The notes under the pieces: generated by a model
Database searches by the model: none
What the model was told of the DNA's origin: nothing
What the model saw: the letters and a program-made list of their open reading frames with translations, nothing else
Assembly: GCF_014947265.1 (NCBI RefSeq)
Contig: NZ_JADCNK010000010.1
Span: forward strand, 139,496-203,495
Source: Pedobacter sp014947265
Lineage (GTDB): Bacteria > Bacteroidota > Bacteroidia > Sphingobacteriales > Sphingobacteriaceae
DNA length: 64,000 nucleotides
Direction of reading: 5' to 3'
Translations under genes and position numbers: made by a program
Shown: in pieces, positions 58,096-64,000 of the stretch
Layout: every line of letters begins with the position of its first letter
Numbering within the stretch: position 1 is the stretch's first letter

Positions 58096-59739
58096 ATGGC
58101 TCAAAAGAATAACGACGAACAATTTAAAAATGTAATATCACACGCTAAAGAATACGGTTTTGTATTCCAGAGCAGCGAAATATATGATGGCTTAAGTGCT
58201 GTTTACGATTATGGCCAATTGGGTGCCGAGTTAAAAAACAATATTAAAACCTACTGGTGGAAAGCCATGGTGCAGATGCACGAAAACATTGTGGGGATCG
58301 ACTCTGCAATTTTTATGCATCCTAAGGTTTGGAAGGCCAGCGGGCACGTTGATGGTTTTAACGACCCGATGATCGACAATAAAGATTCGAAAAAACGTTA
58401 CCGCGCCGACCAGTTATTAGAGAATAAAATTGACGAATTATATTCGGAATTAGCCAATTTCAGCGCAGAAAACAAAGCCAGATTTGAGGAGTTTCAACAA
58501 GAGATATTGGGTTTAAGTGATGAAGGGCAAGCGGCCTGGATTCCAAGTTTTAAAGATGAGGAGACCATTTTAGACAATGCAAAATATCCATTTGTTGATG
58601 AGGCAAGCTGGAGATTTGTAAAAAAAGGTTTAGCGCTTGAAGTAGAAATGAACCTTGCGCTTAAATCTGAAAATTTAGCGCAGCTAAAAGATTTAATTGT
58701 TGATTATAAAGTAATCTGCCCAATTTCTAAAACTTCTAACTGGACAGATGTACGTCAGTTTAACCTGATGTTTAGCACACAGTTTGGAGCCATGGCTGAA
58801 GGCAGTGATGAAGTTTATCTTCGGCCGGAAACTGCACAGGGTATTTTTGTTAACTTTTTAAATGTTCAAAAGTCAGGAAGGATGAAAATTCCTTTCGGTA
58901 TTGCACAGATTGGTAAAGCTTTTAGAAATGAGGTAATTGCCCGTCAGTTTATTATGCGTATGCGCGAGTTTGAGCAAATGGAAATGCAGTTTTTTGTTCG
59001 CCCGGGTGAAGACACAAAATGGTTCGAATACTGGAAAGAAGCACGTTTAAAATGGCATAAAGCTTTAGGAACCAATCCTGAGAAATACCGTTACCACGAC
59101 CACGTGAAACTGGCGCATTATGCCAATGCAGCAACTGATATCGAATTCGAATTCCCTTTCGGATTTAAAGAAGTTGAAGGAATCCACAGCCGTACCGATT
59201 TCGATTTAAAGCAACACCAGGAGTTTTCTGGCAAGAAAATGCAGTATTTTGATAACGATTTAAATGAAGAAGGTAAACCTTATGGCAATTACATTCCTTA
59301 TGTAATCGAAACCTCGATCGGCTTAGACCGCATGTTCCTGTTAACCATGATTAATGCTTTTGAAGAGCAGGATTTAAGCACCGAAGACAAACAGGATAGC
59401 CGTACTTTATTACGCTTACACCCTGCTTTGGCTCCATATAAAGTAGCTATTTTCCCATTGACCAAAAAAGATGGTTTACCGGAAAAAGCACGCGAAATTA
59501 TGGATGATTTGAAATTCGACTTCAACTGTATTTACGAAGAAAAAGATGCGATTGGTAAACGTTACCGCCGTCAGGATGCAGTAGGTACACCATTCTGTAT
59601 CACGGTTGACCACCAAAGCTTAGAGGACAATACGGTTACGATTCGCCACCGCGATAGCATGGAGCAAGAACGTGTAGCCATTGCCGATTTAGCTGGCCTT
59701 ATAGGTAAAGCTACGAACTGGAAGGCATTGTTGGCATAA
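58096..59739 (+). CDS. glyS: Glycine--tRNA ligase (class II, single-chain)
   Basis: A 547-residue aminoacyl-tRNA synthetase of the dimeric, eukaryote-like class. Class II motifs are visible: motif 2 FRNEVIARQFIMRMREFEQMEMQFF (about 276-300) and motif 3 ETSIGLDRMFLLTMI (about 408-422). The YLRPETAQGIFVNF segment (about 236-249) is typical of GlyRS, and the anticodon-binding domain starts near APYKVAIFPLTKK (446). It loads glycine on tRNA-Gly. The heterotetrameric GlyQ/GlyS type is excluded by the single chain. Its own -7 box and a terminator (59848-59878) bound the gene. Confidence 0.95.
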   Translation: MAQKNNDEQFKNVISHAKEYGFVFQSSEIYDGLSAVYDYGQLGAELKNNIKTYWWKAMVQMHENIVGIDSAIFMHPKVWKASGHVDGFNDPMIDNKDSKKRYRADQLLENKIDELYSELANFSAENKARFEEFQQEILGLSDEGQAAWIPSFKDEETILDNAKYPFVDEASWRFVKKGLALEVEMNLALKSENLAQLKDLIVDYKVICPISKTSNWTDVRQFNLMFSTQFGAMAEGSDEVYLRPETAQGIFVNFLNVQKSGRMKIPFGIAQIGKAFRNEVIARQFIMRMREFEQMEMQFFVRPGEDTKWFEYWKEARLKWHKALGTNPEKYRYHDHVKLAHYANAATDIEFEFPFGFKEVEGIHSRTDFDLKQHQEFSGKKMQYFDNDLNEEGKPYGNYIPYVIETSIGLDRMFLLTMINAFEEQDLSTEDKQDSRTLLRLHPALAPYKVAIFPLTKKDGLPEKAREIMDDLKFDFNCIYEEKDAIGKRYRRQDAVGTPFCITVDHQSLEDNTVTIRHRDSMEQERVAIADLAGLIGKATNWKALLA

Positions 59740-59750
59740 AAGTATAAATC

Positions 59751-59836
59751 CGTCATCTCGAGCGGAGAGCAACGAAGCCGAGAGATCTGCATCGAGATAG
59801 ATCTCTCCACTCCGCGATGCTTCGGTCGAGATGACG
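59751..59836. repeat. GTCAT/ATGAC inverted repeat after glyS
   Basis: Ends CGTCATCTCGA and TCGAGATGACG are perfect complements. Inner arms GAGAGATCT and AGATCTCTC flank the centre. It is the best preserved member of the family in this window and starts 11 bases after the glyS stop codon. Confidence 0.75.
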
Positions 59837-59847
59837 ACCGTTTTATC

Positions 59848-59878
59848 AAGTCGCAGGTTTAAACCCTACGACTTTTTT
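59848..59878 (+). terminator. Intrinsic terminator of glyS
   Basis: Stem AAGTCG / CGACTT (59848-59853 and 59869-59874) with an inner GGT/ACC pairing, followed by six T residues. Confidence 0.65.
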
Positions 59879-59889
59879 GTATATAAAAG

Positions 59890-60061
59890 ATGGATTTAGG
59901 CGAACACTACAGTAAACTTTTACCGATCAACCGCTAAGATAGCTGCCGGAAATTATGAGATAGATCATTTAATAGATTCTGAAGCCGATAATCGTTTGGG
60001 CATTACTTTAATGATCAGAAATATGTTAAAAGCTGCATACCTTTTCATTAGAGCTAACTAA
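59890..60061 (+). pseudogene. Frameshifted remnant, 2'-5' RNA ligase-like
   Basis: The frame at 59890 reads MDLGEHYSKLLPI, then stops; the next frame goes on TAKIAAGNYEIDHLIDSEAD and NRLGITLMIRN before ending at 60061. Together they look like the first 45-50 residues of a cytoplasmic protein, perhaps a 2'-5' RNA ligase family member, with one frameshift and the rest lost. The family suggestion is from memory and weak; the frameshift itself is clear from the two open frames. Confidence 0.4.
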
Positions 60062-60103
60062 ATTCTTTATCTTAGCATATTATTTACCAAAAAAATAACG
60101 CTC

Positions 60104-60970
60104 GTGAAATTACCGCTGTTGGCACTGGTATGCCTCTTAATTACATCTTCTTGCAAAAAAGAAATTGATTATCATCAGGAATGGGATTTATCTACTATGA
60201 GTGCTAAAGTTGATGGTACTTTGGTGCAATGTACATTAGCTACTGCCCAGGTTTATGATGTAGATGGACAAATAAGTGTCCAAATCTCGGGTAACAAAGG
60301 AATTAATACTGGCTTTAGTTTAATGATCAGCGATTTTAAAGGTGTTGGCACCTATAATTTATCGGATAATAACACGGCGACTTACCTTTTGGATATATCA
60401 GGATTACAAGATGCTTACATCGGCGATCCATCAGGAACAATAAAGATAACCAGTTATTTAGCAAACAAATACATTAAGGGTAGTTTTGAGTTTAAAGGAC
60501 AAAGTCAATCTACTTCAACAAGCAAAACCATTAGCGAGGGGCAATTTATGATCAGTTTGGTTCCGGTTAAACTGCCAGAAACCAATAACAGCACTAATAA
60601 TTTAAGTGCAAAGGTAGATGGCACCACAATAGGTTTTACCGGTGAAGCAATATCAATCAACACTTCTATTATTGGGAATATACTTACGATTGCAACTACA
60701 AATGGTGATAAACAAATGATTCTTTCAGTAACAGATTATAAAGGCATTGGCACATACGATCTCGCAACCGAGGGAATTGGATCTTATATGAAGGACCAAA
60801 CACCTACAGGCTCATTTACGTCTACAAGTGGTACTTTGGTGATTACAAGTGAAGCTGGGGATAAATTAAAAGGAACATTTTCATTTAATGCCCTAAATGA
60901 AAATACAACGATTAATACATCAGTAACGGTTACAGATGGTACTTTTGATCTACCATTTAGCAAAAAATAA
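60104..60970 (+). CDS. Two-repeat lipoprotein of unknown function
   Basis: A 288-residue lipoprotein with a GTG start at 60104. The lipobox is ITSSC (C17). The mature protein consists of two similar beta-rich halves: the first opens MSAKVDGTLVQCT and includes SDFKGVGTYNLSD, and the second opens LSAKVDGTTIGFT and includes TDYKGIGTYDLAT. The halves share GTYxL, then a TSGTLxITS-type strand and a G-x-F-x-F strand. The unit resembles the DUF6252-like domain of Bacteroidota lipoproteins; I am not sure of that. It is monocistronic as far as can be seen. Confidence 0.72.
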   Translation: MKLPLLALVCLLITSSCKKEIDYHQEWDLSTMSAKVDGTLVQCTLATAQVYDVDGQISVQISGNKGINTGFSLMISDFKGVGTYNLSDNNTATYLLDISGLQDAYIGDPSGTIKITSYLANKYIKGSFEFKGQSQSTSTSKTISEGQFMISLVPVKLPETNNSTNNLSAKVDGTTIGFTGEAISINTSIIGNILTIATTNGDKQMILSVTDYKGIGTYDLATEGIGSYMKDQTPTGSFTSTSGTLVITSEAGDKLKGTFSFNALNENTTINTSVTVTDGTFDLPFSKK

Positions 60971-61111
60971 GTATTAACTTTTAAAATCTAAAGCCGTTGA
61001 ACTAAAAATCAATGGTTTTTACATTTAATAATTCTTCGGTCACAAATAACTTTTAGATTTCATATTCATTTATCCGGATATTACATTTGTTGAACCAGCA
61101 ATCGCTTTAAT

Positions 61112-61519
61112 ATGAAAATTCCACAGAAGTTTTTTGCCCGTCGACATGAAATTGCGGCAGATTATTTAAAAGAATTAGATAAACACCTTGACGACATCGT
61201 ATCTGGCCGTGCTATAGAAATGTTTGAAGTAAGAGATTTTGCCGATTTAATCCATGTACACCCTACTCATTTAAGTAACACGATTAAGGCTGCTACCGGA
61301 CATTCGCCATGTTTCTTTTTCGAAGAGCGTTTAATGGAAATTTCGAAATCAATGTTACAGAATGTAAGTATGCCTATTGCCGAAATTGCAAGGACACTAA
61401 CTTACGATCCATCTAACTTTACCAAGTTTTTTAAACACTTCGCTGGCCAAACACCAAAACAATATCGGGAGACTTATTTCGAGTCTTTAGCTACCAATAA
61501 GGAAATTGTCACCATATAA
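61112..61519 (+). CDS. AraC-family regulator, DNA-binding domain only
   Basis: A 135-residue transcription regulator that is nearly all AraC-type DNA-binding domain. The two helix-turn-helix units are around FEVRDFADLIHVHPTHLSNTIKAATG (about 38-63) and MPIAEIARTLTYDPSNFTKFFKHFAGQTPKQYRE (about 86-119). There is no ligand-binding domain. Three copies of GTCACCAT spaced 22 and 21 bases, from its stop codon to the next promoter, are very likely its operator (61508-61564). The probable target is the SDR gene 86 bases downstream, so this is a small regulator-target unit. Confidence 0.88.
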   Translation: MKIPQKFFARRHEIAADYLKELDKHLDDIVSGRAIEMFEVRDFADLIHVHPTHLSNTIKAATGHSPCFFFEERLMEISKSMLQNVSMPIAEIARTLTYDPSNFTKFFKHFAGQTPKQYRETYFESLATNKEIVTI

Positions 61520-61564
61520 AACTTAAACAGTCACCATTTTTACTTAAGCTGTCACCATTTTTAC
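61508..61564 (+). promoter_or_regulatory. Triple direct-repeat operator for an AraC regulator
   Basis: GTCACCAT occurs at 61508, 61530 and 61551, that is at spacings of 22 and 21 bases, two helical turns. The second and third copies match over 14 bases (GTCACCATTTTTAC), and the first and second also share ACTTAA. The first copy overlaps the end of the regulator gene; the third reaches position about -27 of the predicted SDR promoter. Confidence 0.7.
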
Positions 61565-61578
61565 AGCCAATTTCCATC

Positions 61579-61586
61579 TAATTTTG
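61579..61586 (+). promoter_or_regulatory. TAnnTTTG -7 box for the SDR gene
   Basis: TAATTTTG lies 19 bases before the SDR start codon. There is no TTG in the -33 position; the third operator repeat occupies that place, which fits an activator-dependent promoter. Confidence 0.5.
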
Positions 61587-61605
61587 TTTAACAAATTAAA
61601 AGAAA

Positions 61606-62370
61606 ATGGAAACACAAAATAAAATTGCCCTGGTAACCGGTGGTAGCCGCGGACTGGGAAAAAACGCAGCATTAAAAATTGCCGCAAAAGGAATTGGTGT
61701 AATTGTTACTTATCAATCCAAAAAAGAGGAAGCAGAAGATACCGTAAATGAAATAAAAGCGCTGGGTGTACCAGCAGCAGCAATACAGTTAAATGTTGGC
61801 GATTCTAAAACTTTTGATGCCTTTTTTACGGAAGTTAAAAACGTACTAAAATCTGTTTTTAATGCAGAAAAATTCGACTTCCTGATCAATAACGCCGGGA
61901 TTGGGATCCACGCTTCATTTGCTGATACAACTGAGGAACAATTTGATTCCTTAGTAAACATTCATTATAAAGGCGCTTTCTTTTTAACCCAAAAGGCTTT
62001 GCCATTATTAAATGATGGTAGCGGAATCATTAATGTATCATCGGGACTGGCACGTTTTGCAACCCCAGGTTATGCGGCCTACGCTTCAATGAAAGGTGCC
62101 ATGGAAACTTTAACAAAATACCAGGCTAAAGAATTGGGTGCAAGAGGAATCAGATCGAACATTATTGCTCCAGGTGCTATAGAAACCGATTTTGGCGGTG
62201 GCATGGTACGAGATAACGATCAGCTTAACGCCGGGATAGCTGCTAATACTGCTTTAGGCCGAGTGGGCTTACCAGACGATATTGGCGGTGTAGTAGCATT
62301 TTTATGTACCGAAGATGCAAAATGGATTAATGCACAGCGCATTGAAGCATCTGGCGGTATGTTCTTATAA
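61606..62370 (+). CDS. SDR-family oxidoreductase
   Basis: A 254-residue classical short-chain dehydrogenase/reductase. It has the cofactor motif TGGSRGLGK (11-19), NNAG (95-98), the serine at 145-146 (NVSSG) and the catalytic Y159-x3-K163 (YASMK). The C-terminal end is ASGGMFL. An Arg or Ser after the first strand cannot be read clearly enough to assign NADPH or NADH. The substrate is unknown. It is the likely target of the AraC regulator encoded upstream. Confidence 0.9.
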   Translation: METQNKIALVTGGSRGLGKNAALKIAAKGIGVIVTYQSKKEEAEDTVNEIKALGVPAAAIQLNVGDSKTFDAFFTEVKNVLKSVFNAEKFDFLINNAGIGIHASFADTTEEQFDSLVNIHYKGAFFLTQKALPLLNDGSGIINVSSGLARFATPGYAAYASMKGAMETLTKYQAKELGARGIRSNIIAPGAIETDFGGGMVRDNDQLNAGIAANTALGRVGLPDDIGGVVAFLCTEDAKWINAQRIEASGGMFL

Positions 62371-62386
62371 ACCATTCGTGCTTTTT

Positions 62387-62446
62387 AACCACCAGGACAC
62401 GAAGGCAGAAAGATTAATTTCTTGTGTTCTTAGTGCCTTGGTGGTT
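62387..62446. repeat. AACCACCA / TGGTGGTT intergenic palindrome
   Basis: Ends AACCACCA and TGGTGGTT with GGCA / TGCC inner pairs and a short A/T centre. It opens 16 bases after the SDR stop codon. Similar AACCACCAAGGCACTAAG-type repeats are common between genes in many bacteria; here it may also end transcription of the SDR gene. Confidence 0.6.
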
Positions 62447-62561
62447 ATCTTTTTTGGTAGCTCGTCAACGCTAACCGCTAAACGCCATGCGCTAAACACC
62501 ATCCAAATCTACAACCAGAAAATAATCTGCATCAAAAGACGTTATCCATGAAAACCGTCAG

Positions 62562-63251
62562 ATGCTTAAACTACTGCTACCTACCCTTTTATTTTTAATT
62601 TTTGTTACTGGTGCAAGCGCTCAAAAATGGACAGATGCGGAATTCCGCAGGGCCAATACCGCAGCAAATGTTTCTTATTTAACCAACGAAGAGAAAAATG
62701 TGGTGATGTATATGAACCTGATCCGTATTGATGGCGAAAAGTTTTATTACACTTTTTTAGAAGATTACATTAACAACTATAACGCTAAAGTAAAGCAATA
62801 TAGAAACTATAACGAACTGCGGATTACCCGTAACAATAGCTATTATACCTCTTTATTAAAGCATTTAAGGGGAATAAAAAATCTGCCGGCATTTTACCCT
62901 AACGATAAACTGACCTCTTTAAGCCGTAGCCATGCACAAGATTTAAACAGGAATAATTTAGATACACACGAAAGCAGCAACGGCGATAAGTTTTCGAAAC
63001 GTTTATCCAGCTATTTCCCAAATAAGGCCATGAGCGAAAATATCGATTTTGGTTACTCGAACAGTTTAGATATTGTTTGCCATTTACTGTTAGATTGTGG
63101 TGTGCCTTCGCTTGGTCACCGGTTTAATTTGCTCGATCAGAAATACAAACTGAACACTGTTGGTGTGAGCATCCAGCCACATCCATCATACACCTGGTGT
63201 GCGGTAATCGATTTTGTAGCACAACCGGCATATTACACTAATAATCAATAA
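62562..63251 (+). CDS. Secreted CAP-domain (SCP/PR1-like) protein
   Basis: A 229-residue protein with a signal peptide (1-20, GASA|QK) and a CAP domain. Family residues are LTSLSRSHAQDL (about 125-136), H143 in DTHESSNG, the segment ENIDFGYS and GHRFNLLDQKYKLNTVGVSI (about 188-207). CAP proteins are secreted and bind or cut peptides, sterols or other small molecules; the bacterial role is unsettled. It starts 115 bases after the palindrome at 62387-62446. Confidence 0.85.
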   Translation: MLKLLLPTLLFLIFVTGASAQKWTDAEFRRANTAANVSYLTNEEKNVVMYMNLIRIDGEKFYYTFLEDYINNYNAKVKQYRNYNELRITRNNSYYTSLLKHLRGIKNLPAFYPNDKLTSLSRSHAQDLNRNNLDTHESSNGDKFSKRLSSYFPNKAMSENIDFGYSNSLDIVCHLLLDCGVPSLGHRFNLLDQKYKLNTVGVSIQPHPSYTWCAVIDFVAQPAYYTNNQ

Positions 63252-63334
63252 AAAGCTTAAGTGATCTAATTACGGCGGTAATAAAAATTTAATTGTAAAT
63301 TGCGCCCAAAAATAACAACGAACAATTTTAAGTA

Positions 63335-63844
63335 ATGCGTAACGCCATTTTAGCCGTCATAGATTTTTTTCATCCTCCATTTAAAAAATTTATTTCTTTA
63401 CATAATTTCAGGTATCTGGCTACTGGTGGTGGCACTTTATTATTGGGAATTTTAAGTTATTATTTTGCTTACTTTTTCATCTTTAAAACTGAGGAGGTAA
63501 ACTTTGGGGTAATTGTGCTACAAAGGGAAACGGCCTCGTTATTAATAGATTATATCATTGCTATTCCAACCAGTTTTTTACTTAACAAATATGTCATATT
63601 TACACATAGTGAATTAAAGGGAAGGGTTCAGCTTTTCAGGTTTTTAAACCTCCAGTTTATAAACATACTGGCAAACTATGTTTTATTGAAGTTTTTGCTG
63701 GAACTTTTGAGAGATTACCCAACTTTAGCAATGCTTTCGAGAATACTGGTTTCAGTCTTAATGGCGCTTTTCAGCTACCTCTACCAGCATTACTTTACAT
63801 TTAGTGTGAAAAAAATTGGGGATAAAAATGGGAAGAAGGATTAA
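63335..63844 (+). CDS. GtrA-family membrane protein
   Basis: A 169-residue protein with four membrane helices (about residues 29-50, 68-86, 103-123 and 131-151). The GtrA/DPMS-associated pattern is FRYLATGGGTLLLGILSYYF, IPTSFLLNKYVIFTHSE and FSYLYQHYFTF. GtrA proteins help move lipid-linked sugars across the membrane for polysaccharide or teichoic-acid-like decoration. No glycosyltransferase is adjacent in this window. Confidence 0.87.
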   Translation: MRNAILAVIDFFHPPFKKFISLHNFRYLATGGGTLLLGILSYYFAYFFIFKTEEVNFGVIVLQRETASLLIDYIIAIPTSFLLNKYVIFTHSELKGRVQLFRFLNLQFINILANYVLLKFLLELLRDYPTLAMLSRILVSVLMALFSYLYQHYFTFSVKKIGDKNGKKD

Positions 63845-64000
63845 TAATTGTTTTCCACGGATATAGCGAACAGCCCAACAGAACCTCACCGATGAAATGC
63901 TACAGCACCTTTCCTAATCATTAACCTTATTTCTTTTTGGAAAGCAGTAACATAACTTTTCGGTTTATTCAGTTCCGCCTTCAATCAAGTCCTCACTCGT
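63845..64000. other. Noncoding end of the window
   Basis: No gene is visible. TTTTTGGAAAGCAGTAAC (near 63936-63953) resembles the start of the 86-bp repeats at 39615 and 39918, so another copy may continue past the edge. Confidence 0.35.

Noticed and set aside
62315..62551. Plus-strand frame of 78 codons after the SDR gene
   Set aside because: It is an out-of-frame reading of the SDR 3' end and the AACCACCA palindrome.

Overview
The window is an AT-rich stretch of Bacteroidota chromosome, most likely from the Sphingobacteriaceae and probably a Pedobacter or close relative. Supporting signs are gliding-type genes (gldA, gldF, gldG, gldC), TonB receptors with carboxypeptidase-regulatory-like N-termini, many Bacteroidota-only DUF families, and -7 boxes of the TAnnTTTG type in front of many genes. 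I saw no rRNA, tRNA, CRISPR array, prophage or complete insertion sequence. The species is inference; the phylum is well supported.

Layout. 0-6.8 kb is a mainly minus-strand housekeeping block: a small secreted metal-stress-like protein, a tandem universal stress protein, kdsC, iscX, an ISC-type ferredoxin, a Rossmann/DUF2520 protein, ccmF and ccmE. 7-11.3 kb holds a plus-strand lipoprotein and two related exported proteins of unknown role. 11.8-15.2 kb has glutamate dehydrogenase and the rest of the cytochrome c maturation set (ccmB, ccmC, ccmD-like). 15.6-17.1 kb has ogt, a cupin and a lipocalin. 17.4-22.6 kb pairs a LytTR two-component system with a divergent surface cluster: a secreted protein with an eight-fold nonapeptide repeat, a lipoprotein coupled to it by an ATGA overlap, and a glycine-rich/collagen-like protein. 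22.7-30.7 kb has gldC, an rhlE-type helicase, pyrC, a decayed toxin-antitoxin module, a DUF3810 metalloprotease-like protein, miaE and a glycosyltransferase. 30.8-39.4 kb is iron related: a TonB siderophore-type receptor with a Fur-like dyad, a PepSY membrane protein, a second TonB receptor, and hscA.

39.4-43.8 kb is rich in repeats. It includes an exact 86-bp duplication and a frameshifted DUF559 endonuclease gene between two direct repeats of about 230 bp. 43.8-50.2 kb has a DUF2339/DUF3999-like pair, a SUFU-like protein, an S1/P1-like zinc enzyme and a DedA protein. 50.3-57.7 kb has two DUF4397 lipoproteins, dnaN, and gldG-gldF-OMP-gldA, then a glycerophosphodiesterase. 58-63.8 kb has glyS, a broken RNA-ligase-like remnant, a two-domain lipoprotein, a small AraC regulator with a triple direct-repeat operator before an SDR gene, a CAP protein and a GtrA protein.

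How genes work together. CcmB, C, D, E and F are the heme-delivery and ligation core of a System I type pathway. CcmE carries a CxxxY heme site instead of HxxxY. Ferredoxin, IscX and HscA are parts of the ISC iron-sulfur machinery split across 35 kb. GldA/F/G form one ABC complex.

The most unusual content is not in the named genes. It is (i) the nonapeptide-repeat and glycine-rich surface cluster, (ii) the DUF559 gene with its flanking repeats, and (iii) heptanucleotide GACTNNN arrays that sit directly after stop codons.
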